Shown piece by piece: positions 23,781-35,156 of a stretch of DNA of 64,000 nt; position 1 is the first letter of the stretch; each line of letters starts with the position of its first letter. The stretch lies in the NCBI GenBank assembly GCA_020205615.1, contig CM035167.1, forward strand, positions 60,446,436-60,510,435, in the 5' to 3' direction. The position numbers and the translations under genes were made by a program. Origin of the DNA: Panax quinquefolius (lineage: Eukaryota; Streptophyta; Magnoliopsida; Apiales; Araliaceae). Below the pieces are notes generated by a model. It had not been told where the DNA came from, did no database searches, and was given only the letters and a program-made list of their open reading frames with translations.

Positions 23781-24234
23781 ATGTAATATTACAAAAAGAA
23801 TTTGTGTAGTGTTATAATGATCCATGACAAGCATAATTCGACAAGCTAAATCTAATATTGAAATCCACACTGTCAGGTTGCATGAGTAATGAAATTAGCA
23901 AATAGATTTTCTTACACTTTGGCGAGGAGCTTGCAGCCTTTTCGAGATTTTCTTTAGCATGCATTCTGCATGAGTGAAACAACTCTTTATGTCAAAATAC
24001 AACAAAAGAATCAAACTTGGATAAAGGACCGGTTTAAAAGTATATGTTGCATAACAAGATTTGATTTTTACGATTGAATTTGAGAAAGTTTATGTTTATT
24101 TGCCTAGAACAAATAAATGACAATGAGACCATCTTTGAGCTGATCAATTATTGGGTAACATTTAGGAAGTTTATTATGGATTATAACAGTAAGGATTCAA
24201 CAAATATTTATTTGCCTAAAAAAGAGCAAGGGGT

Positions 24235-24560
24235 GGGAGATTTGTGAACAGAATAAGAGAGGCAGATCAGGCAAAAATCGCCTACACTCACTCCCCAAAT
24301 TATGCAGGAGGATGAGTAGCATCCCCAAAAGCAGAGCTCTTAGGCCAATGCATCAAATACAAAACCAAGTAAGATACCCAAGGTTCTTAAGAGATACTCT
24401 TAACAGATTTTTCAATCTTATCAATAGAATTTATAGTACAATACAACTTAAGAGGTCAAAAAAAGATCCTCCCTCTTCAATGAACCTTTCATATTTTGAC
24501 TAATGCTTCCCCAACTTCAACCTCATTCCCATAAAGATGTGCACAATCTATGTGACAATT
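24235..24560 (-). pseudogene. Fragment of an aldo-keto reductase gene
   Basis: Minus-strand reading gives HIDCAHLYGNEVEVGEALV (24555-24500; Asp and Tyr are catalytic in this family), then after frame changes KGSLKREDLFLTS, KLYC, NSIDKIEKSVK, YLVLYLMHWP (family usual YLDLYLMHWP) and SSAFGDATHPP, ending in SECRRFLPDL. These follow the order of NADPH-dependent aldo-keto reductases. At least four frame changes and stops make it dead. It lies 0.5 kb upstream of the DUF629-like fragment, same strand. The two genes are unrelated, so this looks like transposon capture. Confidence 0.7.
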
Positions 24561-25350
24561 TCAGTCTGCAAACAAACAAATCTTTAGACCAAATCCAATC
24601 GAAAAAAATAGGTAAAAAATCAAACATGTAAAAAAAAAGGTAACCCAGATATACGAAATGACCAAACATGTAAAAAAAAGATGAACAACAATTTCATCCC
24701 AAAAAAAAAGGTAACCCAAATATACAAAATGACCCAACAATTTCATCCCTTTAAACTTCTTGAGATGAACAAACAAAGTTAAAAAAAGGATTATACTGAA
24801 ATGAACTCAGAACCCAAATATCACAAAGAAAGCGCACTTTAGACCAAATCAAATCGAAAAAATCAAATCTTGGATGCCCAACTTGGGAAAGTGATATCAA
24901 AGACGATAACAAACTTGGGAAAGTGATATTTATCTAAGAAAATTACAAAGACTTGGGGACAAAATTACCAAGTTGTTAGTTCCAGTATGCATACTTGGGG
25001 ACAAAATTACCAATCAAACAAATATCTAAGAAACTAAGACCAATAGTTAAAATTAAGACCCAATAAATTTGGGAAAGCTTAAAATTTTTCCAAATACATT
25101 AATGACTTTTACATACGAATGGAAGAAGCTCACCACTTAGAAAGAGTACAAGCTAATAACAAACCTTTGATCTGAACAAGCCAACCGTGAATCCATGGAC
25201 ATCATTCCAGGTCCAATTCTAATAAGTTAACTAAGCCGTAAACCGAAAGTTATGTTCAAAGCAATAAATGACAAACCGAAAGTTATGTTCAAGAATTTGG
25301 ACCTAAAAGACTCACCATATGTACATACGAACACATACAGATAATTAATC
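24561..25350. other. Non-coding, with small local duplications
   Basis: No gene seen. It has paired copies of AACATGTAAAAAAAA with GGTAACCCA (24625-24725), AACTTGGGAAAGTGATAT (24880-24930), ACTTGGGGACAAAATTACCA (24950-25012) and CCGAAAGTTATGTTCAA (25242-25292). Confidence 0.6.
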
Positions 25351-25700
25351 GACAAATGTGTGTGTGTATACTGTGTGTGATAATGTGTGTTTATGTGTGT
25401 ATAGCAAAGGGTGGGTGTATGTGTGTGAGTAGAAAAAGGGTTGTAAGAGTAACTTACCAAACAACCAAATCAAGCCTCCTCCGCTCGATTCCTCACGCCT
25501 CAAGCTCCATTCACCTCCTCACGCCCAAATTCTCTATCTTCTCCTCGTTGTGTGTGTATGTGGGCAATGGAGAGGAAGAGGAAAGGAAGTGAGAGAGGGA
25601 ATCGTCACAAAGAAGAAAAAGGAGTCACCAGTGAAGAGGGAGAGGGAAAAGGGAATCGCAAGTGGGAGGGAAGAGAGCGAGCGACAAATTTGGGCAAAAA
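25351..25700. repeat. GT-rich and GA-rich low-complexity tract
   Basis: Interrupted (TG)n at 25356-25430 followed by a purine-rich GAGAGG/GAAGAAA tract at 25560-25690. On the minus strand the latter would be a CT-rich leader such as precedes plant genes, but I find no coding exon to attach to it. Confidence 0.6.
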
Positions 25701-26292
25701 GGGGGAATAAAAATGCATTCGTTAGTTGAGCTAGGGCTTATAAACTCTGTTTGCTTCTAACTGTTTTTTCAGACCAAGTACAGTAACTCCAAATTAAATT
25801 AGGGGCAAGCTTCAAAAAAAGAGAGTTTGATTTTATTTTATGAAAATAACTAATATTGTAAATTCTTTAAAAAGTAATATTGTAAATAAAATTATTATTT
25901 CAAAAACTTAAATAGATTTAAATTTTAGGATGTCATAAATTAGTTAATAACAAACCTAAATATAACTCTTTTGTGAAATGTAAAAGTAATAATTTAACAC
26001 ATTTGTGATTTGTTCCACAAAAAGAGTCTTAATTATTATAATTTTTTATTGTCAATTTATAATATTTTAAAATTTGAATTATTGTAAATTAATATTTTAA
26101 TTAATAAATTATTTAATATTATAAATTATTTAAAAATTTATTAAGAAAAAAATTTTATTTTAAAAATTAATTTCATTACAATTTCAAATTGTAGGATACC
26201 ATAAATTAACTAAGAATAAAACTCAAACTAAACTCTTTCTACGTAATATATGAGTAATTTTTTTGAATTTGTGGTCTATTCCACAAATTTGC

Positions 26293-26315
26293 TTTTTTTT
26301 TTTTTTTTTTTTTTT
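26293..26315. repeat. Poly-T tract (23 bases)
   Basis: Uninterrupted run. Confidence 0.95.
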
Positions 26316-27268
26316 CAAGGACAATGTATGAAATTTTAAAGTTTAAATTATTGTAAATTTATTTACTTTGATTAAAGAAATAGTCGATATTGTAAGTTAC
26401 TTACAAAGTATTATTAAAAATATATTTTTACTATAAAATTAAATTTATTTATATTATAATTTATATTCACCAAAATTAATTCTAAAAATTTATTTAGAAC
26501 AAAATAGCTTACTAATTTTATCTCTCTCAAAAAATCTCTCGAGCAATAATATATAGTGAGTAATAATTCTTTCATTATTAGTTTTTTTCCTCAGAAATTT
26601 ATATTATAAATTGAGAAGTTATTGTAAGTTTATTAATTTGATTAGCTATTACAAATGAATCTATGATGTACAAACAAAATATCAATAAAAACGAAAAACT
26701 TTAAATATATTCAATTCAGATTTCTATTTGAAATTTGTATTCTAATAACTTTATATATATATATATAAATATATAACCTTATTAACTACATACAATTTAG
26801 TTTTAATCTTATGTAACATTTCATTTGTTCATGTTTAAAATATCGTTAAATTAATTAAAATTTTCATTTCAGAGACTTTTTCAAGAGTTACACAATATAT
26901 TATAACCAAACTCTCTATAAATGTTACGTATAACAAAATATAATAAAGTAATATATATTGAGGTTAAATAATAAATGAAACTAACTATAAGCATATTATT
27001 AATGTTTTAATCAAATATTTTAAAAAAAATAAAAATAATCATATATTCAATGTAAACTGTTGAATTTAAGAACTTAAAGAAAATGTTGCTCACGAGTATC
27101 GAACTCCAGACCTCTGCAAACTAGAAACCTTATATTCCAACAAAAGCCATTGGAACAACTACCTATCATGCTAGAATTTATGTAACAATAATATTTAAAC
27201 CACCTAAAATCGTTTCTATGCATGTGAAGATTAGATAATACACTTTTTGGCCACTTTACTACGAATTG

Positions 27269-27336
27269 TAATAATAATAATAATAATAATAATAATTGTA
27301 ATAATAATAATAATTTTAATAATTATTATTGTATTA
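27269..27336. repeat. (TAA)n microsatellite
   Basis: Interrupted AAT/TAA run. Confidence 0.95.
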
Positions 27337-28614
27337 ATAATAATTAATTTTAAATACTTAAAATAATAATAATAATTAAAATAATGATAATAATTAAAAT
27401 ACCCTTAAATAATATAAAGCAGTTACAAATTAAATACCTTAAATATAAAATTACATTCAAAGTTTTTTTAACCACTGAATCAAAATTTATTTTGTTTTTT
27501 GTTTGTACCAGTCACGTGGGTATTGTGACGCCCCCAAAATTAGGTATACATCACCCATCTTGGGTCGTCAGATACATGGTACAAAATTCAAATACAACTT
27601 ACTAATACAACTGCGTCAGGTATAATACGACAAAACATAACTGTGAGTTTGAATACAATTATTGTCTACTAGAGATTATACAAACTCAAAAGGAGTCCTC
27701 ATTACAATTATTAACACACTATTTCACGTAATAGTGAGGACTACTAATGCTATCCTTCCGGACCGCTCACTCCGCTCCCCGACTAGTCCCTACTATGTTC
27801 TCATTTCAAAGAGAGCACGTGAAAGAAAAGAAAGGGTGAGCTCAACTAGCCCAAGAAGAAATATTATGACTAAGATAATGCGTAATAAATTATCATTAGC
27901 CTTAAATGTTGTTAAACCGATACAATATAACAAACATCAAGTTTAATCTGCAATGAACAAGCAATCTATTAAAAGAGTCAAGTAGAGAATAAAATCTACT
28001 ATCTTTTATGATTTAAAAGGTTTTTCATCACTTTTATCGATGGGACTCAGCTTAATAAATAATCCACATCATCGAATCACCCCTGCACTACGGCCAAGGA
28101 TATTCTTTAGTATCACGACCACAATTATCCATGCACTACGGGCCAAGAATATTTGTGTATTAATTAATGGTCATGATCATGCCAACAACTGTCCATCAAT
28201 GCACTACGGGCCAATGAGGACTTTTACCACATCATTTGTAACATTACTACCATGATTACAATCGAATAATCCTACCATAATCATACCAAGTTCATCTATG
28301 CACTTATAGGCCATGTATTGACTTTCAACAAAATATAAACATGAGTATGATGACAATGATATAAGAATTCAATAAAACAAGTTTAAGAATTATTTTATCC
28401 AGGATCTAATAACGTCCAAATTGTCAACATGATACTGATTTGTAGAGTAAAATTCAAGAATGGTCAGAAGAATATTTCCATGAAAAGATACTGGATGAAG
28501 TGCAAATATCAAGGATATTCATTTAATTTCATGGAGTATAGAAGTCAAAACTTTTAACCAACTGAGTATAATAACGAATGGAATAACAAAAGAAATCACC
28601 ATGCATGCGGTACT

Positions 28615-28860
28615 TCACATGTATGTGTTATTCCAATGAATAATAAGTAATAGAACCGTGTCAAAGTAAATTAAGACCGACAGGATGTTCCAATAGAACA
28701 ATAATAAAGATGGAACCAGTCCCAAGCGAACGCACGCATGTGATATTCCAAATGTAATAATAAAGATGGAATAATAGAAGAATGTCACCAAGTATAGGGT
28801 AGCCCGCGTATACAGGTTATTCCAATAGAATAATAAAGAATGGAATAACAAAAGTTCTCT
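28615..28860 (-). repeat. Hairpin-forming leader repeats (Element C LTR)
   Basis: The clearest unit, at 28818-28851, is GTTATTCCA, a spacer of AATAATAA type, then TGGAATAAC: a 9-bp inverted repeat. Neighbouring units are degenerate. Confidence 0.7.
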
Positions 28861-29040
28861 TCTTGAATACAAAAGAAATAACACCCCTTACAGGTACAAC
28901 AAATAATATTCCCTACCTTAAGAAGAAGAGTACTGGATATATAAGTAGTGAAGTAGCAGAATACTTTCTTCTTTCTCTCTATAGTTTATCTTTTTAGAGT
29001 TTTAGTGAATTCGTAAGAAAATAATGAATGAATGAGCTTC

Positions 29041-29048
29041 TATTTATA
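29041..29048 (-). promoter_or_regulatory. TATA box of Element C 3' LTR
   Basis: TATAAATA on the minus strand, in the context TCTATAAATAGAAGC. Confidence 0.82.
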
Positions 29049-29199
29049 GAAAAATGGAATGCATAGTAACTAACTCATGAACGGTCGAGATTGATTTACT
29101 TTAATCTGACGGTCCATATTTAAAGTAAAATCTTTTAAATAAAATATAATATATTCTATTTATAATCTAATAAAACGAATAACTTTATAAAAGATTTTA

Positions 29200-29345
29200 C
29201 TATGCAAATACTATGCAGCACTATGCAAACACTATGCATAATAAAATATAATATATTCTAATTATTGTCTAATAAAATAGATAACTTTATAAAAGTATTC
29301 TGCTTTATATAAAAGATTTTACTATGCAAAACACTATGCAGACAT
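29200..29345 (-). promoter_or_regulatory. U3 repeats with CACTATGCA theme (Element C)
   Basis: Six or so copies of ACTATGCAAA/ACTATGCAG, mixed with a duplicated ATAATATATTCTAT...GAATAACTTTATAAAAG block. It sits upstream of the TATA box. The same theme is in E1 (36985-37045), E2 (44910-44975) and, inverted, G. It is absent from A. Confidence 0.7.
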
Positions 29346-29835
29346 TCATGCGTAATAGAATATAATATATTCTATTTATAGAATAACTTTATAAAAGTAT
29401 TCTGTTTTATATAAAAAGATTTTCTGTATTATTACTTTAATAATACCAACAAAACTGAGTGACTTATCACTTAAGCATCAATAATTAATACCGTGTGCTA
29501 CTACGCTAACTATCGCCAGACATCGTATTTCTTTAACACTGCGGTGTTTCAAAAGTTAACAGTAAAACTTCCGCCGTTATTTTCATAAAGTATTTTTTGT
29601 CGCTTTCTCAATCCGGCTAATAATTCCGTTAGGGGTCCACCAATGATTGTGCCATTGTCACGAATATTCCCTGTTAAAACGAATATTCCCCACCAATCGA
29701 ATATTATATAAAAACTTGCGTACTTTGCAAAATTTATAAATATTACCCACAACTATTATATCAATTTCACTCCATAATATTCAAAAATAATATTTATAGA
29801 AAATTCATCTTTATTCAAAAAGTTGGGGTTTTACA

Positions 29836-29851
29836 ATCTCCCCTTCTTATG
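29836..29851 (-). other. Polypurine tract of Element C
   Basis: Minus strand CATAAGAAGGGGAGAT next to the LTR. Confidence 0.82.
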
Positions 29852-30758
29852 AAATTTCTCCCTCGAAATTAGGGTATATACCTGGTATGTCAAAGAGGTA
29901 AGGATACCTTGATTTCATTTCAGATTCTAACTCCCAAGTCATTTTCTCAACATCGTGGTTTCTCCACAAAACTTTGACTTGAGGTATAACCTTGGTGCAT
30001 AAAATATGTTCCTTCTTATCCTAGATTTGAACATGAACCTCTTCATACGTCAAATCTTCCGCTATTTCATCCGGTTCCAACTCAATAATGTGGTTCGGGT
30101 CTTCCACATATTTACATAACATGGATATGTGAAAAACGTTATGAAGACGAGACATACTTGGCGGTAAAGCGAGTCTATAGGCCACAGTTCCTATTCGATC
30201 AAGGATTAAAAATGGGTCTTTGAATCGAGGATTGAGCTTTCCTCTCTTTCCAAATCTCGTAACTCCTTTCCATGGAGCAACACGTAACACCACATGATCT
30301 CCTATATCAAATTCCACGTCCTTTCGATGAAGATCAAGATAACTCTTTTATGTCGATCTTGTGAGGTTTTATACGTTGTTTGATCGTTTGAATCTTTTCC
30401 ATAGTCATACATACCAACTCGTCCCAACAACGTTGCTTCACCCACCTCATCCCAAAGATAATCGGAGAACGACACTTTCTTCCATACAACGCTTCGAATG
30501 GAGCCATGCCAATACTTGCTTGATAACTGTTGTTCTAGGAAAACTCCACCAATGGTAAGAACTTGTCCCAACTTTCCTTGAAATCAAGGACACAAAGTCT
30601 TAATAGATCTTCAAGAGTTTGAATAGTCCTCTCCGACTGTCCGTTCGTCTGAGGATGATATGCCGAGCTAAATCGTAAACCTGTGCCCATAGCTTTTTGC
30701 AAACTAACCCAAAATCGCGAAGTGAATCTTGAGTCTCGATCAGAAACTATGGATACTG
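29847..30758 (-). pseudogene. Element C integrase second half and chromodomain
   Basis: The frame 30535-30771 carries [13 protein letters not shown] (second catalytic Asp), [11 protein letters not shown] and [10 protein letters not shown] (third acidic residue region). Then GMAPFEALYGRKC-like text is followed by GDHVVLRVAPWKGVTRFGKRGKLNPRF and the PSMSRLHNVFHISML linker (30021-30317). The chromodomain runs [14 protein letters not shown] to the end near 29847. Only two or three frame breaks occur, so this is one of the better-preserved domains. The first half of the catalytic core is at 51119-51416. Confidence 0.85.
30754..30758. repeat. Target site duplication of Element D, left (TACTG)
   Basis: Repeated at 51114-51118. 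Removing D rejoins Element C's integrase between the HGMP and SIVSDRD segments. Confidence 0.92.
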
Positions 30759-32096
30759 TGTAAGACCCCAACTTATTATTAATGAAATTTAATTTTCTCT
30801 ATTTATTATTTTGAAATAGTAAGGGTTGATTTGATTAATGTGGATAGTTATGGGTAAAATACGCAATATTTAAAAATAAGCAAGTGGTTATAAAATATTC
30901 ATTGTTGCTTGAAATATTCGTTTGGTCATGGAATATTCTTCTTTGTCAGGGAATATTCGTATGACTCGCGCAGCCTTTTTATGGGCCCCATAACTGAAAG
31001 CGATTGGATGAAGAAAACGACAAATATAAGTTGTTTAAAAATAACTACAGTAGTTGTTACCAAGTTATCATCGTAAAATACTCGGTGGTTAAAACACAAG
31101 AAGCACACGGTATTGGACCAATTATTGATTCTTACGTAAGAAGGCACTACTCAATAATGGTTATAGTAATTACTGTTCAGTATTTTATTGATTTAATAAT
31201 TGTTTGCGTAGATATTTTATATTCATTGTTGTTTCAATAATTGTCATTACACAAAGATTTTTCATTATCGGCAATAATTCATATTATCCGAATAATATTA
31301 TTAGATAACATTATTGGCAATGTCTAGAAAGTTCTCGCCTAAGGAGAGGTTTGGTCACTTAATTACGCCACCAAGAAGGAGAAATTCTTATTTGAAAGCC
31401 CCTCTTTCCTGGGAACTGCCTGGTTGTCAATATTGTGATTCTGTAATATTATTTGTGAATAATTAATTATTGATTCATATGATGAGGAAAATATTGATTT
31501 TATGTGGATATAGATGGAGAAAATTTTTAATGTGACAATTGTTGAAAATTGAAATTTTATCTTTTTCTGATAAAATAATTCATTTAAATATATTATTATA
31601 TTTTAATAATATAATAATGGTGATATTTTTACAACGAATGTGGGATATATGAGTATACGAGGAGGAAGAGTATTTTTGTTGCAATAAATGTTTAAAACAT
31701 GTTAAACATGTCGGTGGACCCCATTTATTGACTGAAATTTGATTATAACCTATAAAATCGCCCGTTTGTTGATTTCGGTCAATTTCTATTTGGAATTCGG
31801 AAAAACTTTCTTCTGCAAAGTTGTAGAGAATTGAATTTCCTATAAAAACACACGAGATTCAAATTTTCTGATAAAAGGGCTATTTATTATAAATTATTGA
31901 AGTTTCGAAGCTCCGAAATAATTGATTTTTGGAAGTTTAAAATATTTAGAATAGGAAAAACGTTTTTTTACACTTGTGGGCCTCATGAAACATGTGCAAA
32001 GTGCTGAAGCTAGAGGATTCAAAGTGGGCGTAAGAAAATTTATTTATATATTAATATTATATTAAATTTTCTCCTTTGGTGTTCTAAGCAATTTTC

Positions 32097-32104
32097 TATA
32101 AATA
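32097..32104 (+). promoter_or_regulatory. TATA box of Element D 5' LTR
   Basis: TATAAATA followed by GGGTGCTTAGG. Predicted RNA start is about 32130. Confidence 0.85.
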
Positions 32105-32265
32105 GGGTGCTTAGGTTAGAATTGAAAATCACACCGTAAATCAAGTTTTCTCTCTATATTATCGAGCGTATTCTTGTGAGTATTTTGAGTATACTTTGAG
32201 TATTGCTATACTTGCAAGTTCAAGTCATAGCCTATATCCTGTGTTTTTTTAGAAGACCGATCTTC

Positions 32266-32275
32266 GAGGTAAGGG
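32266..32275 (+). other. Candidate 5' splice site in the Element D leader
   Basis: GAG|GTAAGG about 140 bases after the predicted RNA start. The same GAG|GTAAGG word is at the equivalent place in D's other LTR (50024-50031) and in F (minus, 56953-56960). A matching acceptor-like sequence precedes the gag start (see 33525-33536). Splicing is inferred only. Confidence 0.4.
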
Positions 32276-32679
32276 ATATTATTATTTTTGTAATGATATT
32301 ATTTCTTCAATATCATTATCTCAAATATTGATCCAAGTTTTATCAAATTTGGAACTTTTGGTGTCTGAGTTATTATTCACGATATCTGCACTATTCACGT
32401 ATACTGATACTATTCACGAATACTTGGCACTATTCATCGAAAAAAAATTTTCCTTTTAAATCTAAAATATCTATTGTGGATACTAGCTTTGATTGTATCC
32501 ATGTTTTGATCATTCTTGAATTTTACACCACTATGATTATTTTTGAGGTATTTTTAGACATGGATAAAACAAAGTACGAATCCTTAATCCTTAATCCTTG
32601 TCATTTTGTTTCACTTTCGGATTCGCTTCTTTAAAATATTTTTCATCATCCTCGCCTTAAATGATGATATTATTGAATA

Positions 32680-32815
32680 TCTTTGGCCCGTAGTGCAAAG
32701 ATGAATGATTTCGATGAATATCTTTGGCCGTGTGTAAAAGATGAACAGTGTTTAGATGAACATGACTAATCGATGAATATCTTTGGCTCAGAGTGCAAAG
32801 ATGAATATTTGATTC
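32680..32815 (+). repeat. Leader hairpin array of Element D 5' LTR
   Basis: Three units of ATCTTTGGC(C)...GTGCAAAGAT: a 7-bp stem (ATCTTTG/CAAAGAT) with a loop of about 10 bases carrying the inverse of the GCACTACGGGCC core. Equivalent arrays are at 50434-50570, 56250-56420 (minus) and 63768-63930 (minus). Confidence 0.8.
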
Positions 32816-33356
32816 CGTATGTATATTGATTGATGTTACGGGATAAAAGATAGACGATGAACTTTAAAATTCATACATAGAAGATAGTAGTTTGCATTCT
32901 CTACTTAACTCTTCTAATGAATTATTATTTCTACTGCGAATATTGATTTAAAACTTGTTGTCTATTGTATTCTATTAGATTTTTCCTGTTGAAGACTAAT
33001 GATAATTTGTTGTATATTATCTTAGTCATAATATTCTTCTTCGGGCTATTTGAGCTCACCCTTTTCCTTTTTGTTCCATTTTTCTTCTCGTGAGGCGAGA
33101 ATATAATGCGAGTACGAGCCTGGGGTATGGAATGAAGGTTCTAGAGAGAGTTGTTTAGTAGTTCTCACCATTTTTGTAAAATAATGTATCAATAAATGTG
33201 ATGAGGATTTATTTGAGTATAGATATTGTCTAAAAGATAATATTTGTATTCAAACTCACAGTTTTACTGTGATAATAATAAAGTTGTAGTTGTTTCTGTA
33301 CCATGTATTGACAACTCAGATTGGGTGATGTATACCTATTTTGGGGGCGTCACAGT

Positions 33357-33366
33357 TGGTCAGAGC
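33357..33366 (+). other. Primer binding site of Element D (initiator Met tRNA)
   Basis: TGGTCAGAGCTTAGG two bases after the LTR; TGGTATCAGAGC is expected, so AT is missing. Confidence 0.82.
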
Positions 33367-33524
33367 TTAGGGATATGATCTCTGGCGGAGATTGGGGAAT
33401 AGAACTAGGAGGGGAGAGACGAGTAAATCCTTCGCTAGTGTGTCCTACCTACCTAAGCTTATTTGTTAGTTGGTCAAGATATAGGATATTATGTTATATA
33501 TTGATTTCCTTAATTAACCCTTGT

Positions 33525-33536
33525 TTTATGACGAGA
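33525..33536 (+). other. Candidate 3' splice site before Element D gag
   Basis: TTGTTTTATGACGAG directly before ATTTGAGAATG. In C the equivalent position reads TTTTGTGGCAG before TGTTTGAAAATG, a textbook acceptor. The CGAG here is what a miscalled CAG would give. Confidence 0.35.
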
Positions 33537-33543
33537 TTTGAGA

Positions 33544-34770
33544 ATGTCGATCGAGAATATTAACAATGGAAATGAGACCGTGGAGACGCCTCAGATTCAC
33601 CAACGAGGAGAACGTGCAACAGTCGGCAATGTTCCTCTTGTGAACAACACCATTGAGCGCGATGATGAACGAGGGATGTTTAGAAGCTTTTGCGATTCAT
33701 GCAAAATCAAACGAGGGAGACTTCGTGTTCAAAATACGAGGAGGAAATGATAGCAATTCACCAGGTTGTCACAAATGCCAAGCGCTTCAAAGAGTTGGGA
33801 CCACCGAATTTAAGGGAAAGCCGATCCGATCACGGGCGAAACATGGGTCAAGCAAATTACCAAGATATTCGATGTCTTGGGATGCACGGAGGAATGAAGA
33901 AGTTCCATTCGCGCCTTTACGTTCCGTGGCGAAAGCGGATCACTGGGTGGGAGTCCCGTGAAGCGTACCCATCCAACAAGACTCAAAGATGTCTTGGGAG
34001 ACATTTCAGAACTATTTAATGACAAATACTTTCCGAAAGTGTTCAATACATATGAAGGAAATGGAGTTTATTAGATCGGAGCGAACAACATGACGGTGTC
34101 TCAAAGACGAGGCAAAGTTTGCGAGTTATCCGTGTTTGCACCTCATTTGGTGGAGAATGAGGAACGATGATGCGGATGTTTCTTAGAGGTTTGAAACTTC
34201 GGATACGTCAAGATCTCATTTCTCATAAATTTTCTCTCTATTCGAGATTGTAAACAAGGCTCAATTATTAGAGCGAGATAACGAGTACTAGTCCAACGAG
34301 GGACCACAACCAGGATCATACCGAGATGGTAGTCAACAAAACAACAATAACCAAATGGAGAAAGAAAAAGACGGACAAAATGGTAACCACTCGGTGGTAA
34401 TCATGGCCATGAAAATAGAAGAAGCGAGTCGGGAGGAGATTTTAAAAAGAGGAGATTTTAAAAGAGGAGATTTAACAACGACCATGTGAAGACGACGGTC
34501 CGACAAAGAATCGGGTTCTAAGGGAGGAGAACGACCACCGGTCATATGCTATAAATGCGAGAAAGAGGGACATATCACCAAACCGCCACAACAGCTTCAA
34601 GGTATGCTATAATTATGGAAAGGAAGGACATATCGCCGAGATTATACGGTAGCGAAACCCTAGTTCAATGGGACGGTGACTCAAAAGACCGTCCTGAAAA
34701 GTCAAAGTCAATGGTTCTGGAAGAGCGTTTGTCAGGATCGGTCAAAATGCGAGGAACCCAAACGAGGTGA
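33544..34770 (+). pseudogene. gag of Element D (broken), with two zinc knuckles
   Basis: The start ATG at 33544 gives MSIENINNGNETVETPQIHQ (shared with F). The following segments keep FKELGPP (33785), the IFDVLGC equivalent near 33865 and FGDKYF/VQYI, FAPHLVENEE-like pieces near 34020-34170, all in changing frames. At 34545-34660 there are two knuckles: CYKCEKEGHITK and a second, CYNYGKEGHIAE, with one cysteine lost. It encodes the particle protein. More than six frame changes are present. Confidence 0.78.
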
Positions 34771-35151
34771 TCACGGTAAGCTATTTATAAATTCTTACGA
34801 GTTTATACCTTACTTGATACCGGGTGCTACCCATTCATTTATCTCTCCTACTTGTGCTCAACGCTTTAAATTTGACTCGGAAAAATTAAACTTTGACCTA
34901 TCTGTGGAAACTCCGTTAGAGAAACTTTCATCACATCCACTGCTTATAAATCTTGTTTGATTCAAGTTGGCACCATCACCTTACCGTTGACCTTATCTCT
35001 TTAAAGATACCGCTTTTGATGTGATTTTAGGGATTGATTGGTTAACTACACATCATGCCAAAATTGATTGTTTTCGTAAGGTTGTTACCTTTCATATTCC
35101 TAAACAACTCACTTGTATGCAATTCAAGCAACTAAACCATTAAAATCAATC
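34770..35151 (+). pseudogene. Aspartic protease of Element D (broken, cut by Element E)
   Basis: An active-site LDTGATHSFISPTCAQRF equivalent is at 34815-34865 (one extra base after DTG), then FDLSVETPLEK and, near 35010-35060, VILGIDWLTTHHAKID. The protease-to-RT linker continues beyond Element E at 45526. Confidence 0.8.
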
Positions 35152-35156
35152 ACTGT
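35152..35156. repeat. Target site duplication of Element E, left (ACTGT)
   Basis: Matches 45521-45525. Excising E joins KSIT and VISNHKAIRLLK in D. Confidence 0.9.

Larger units (their letters stand above)
25701..27523. other. AT-rich spacer, no gene
   Basis: Very AT-rich, with no coding frame or transposon terminus. It includes T23 at 26293-26315. A non-AT island at 27080-27180 (CACGAGTATCGAACTCCAGA and flanks) has a weak resemblance to a tRNA-type box B but no tRNA fold. Confidence 0.7.
27524..29835 (-). repeat. Element C 3' LTR (2.3 kb)
   Basis: TGTGACGCCCCC start, GGGGTTTTACA end. TATA box at 29041-29048. The leader has the same two repeat arrays as Element A (GCACTACGGGCC units at 28085-28310; GTTATTCCA...AATAATAA units at 28615-28860). 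Its U3 differs from that of A. Confidence 0.92.
27524..30758 (-). mobile_element. Element C, 3' part (oldest of the nest)
   Basis: Minus-strand chromovirus split by Element D. This part holds the 3' LTR, polypurine tract, chromodomain and the second half of the integrase. It resumes at 51119. The base before the LTR is preceded by GGTAT, but the matching duplication on the far side is lost with the truncated 5' LTR. Confidence 0.9.
30759..33354 (+). repeat. Element D 5' LTR (2.6 kb)
   Basis: TGTAAGACCCC start and GGGGGCGTCACA end. It is nearly the same as 48503-51113. It contains U3 to about 32096, the TATA box, a leader with hairpin repeats, and a final segment shared with the A/C/E families (GGTGATGTATACCTATTTTG). 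Confidence 0.94.

Noticed and set aside
23760..23785. Second CACTA terminus (TTTGTGTAGTG)
   Set aside because: Imperfect end, no GCAACG subterminal repeats nearby, and it lies within the DUF629-like fragment.
25227..25592. Frames rich in His/Thr/Tyr and Cys/Val as small secreted proteins
   Set aside because: Produced by an interrupted (TG)n run on both strands.
27080..27180. tRNA-like segment (TATCGAACTCC resembling box B)
   Set aside because: No cloverleaf, anticodon arm or box A at the right spacing could be drawn.
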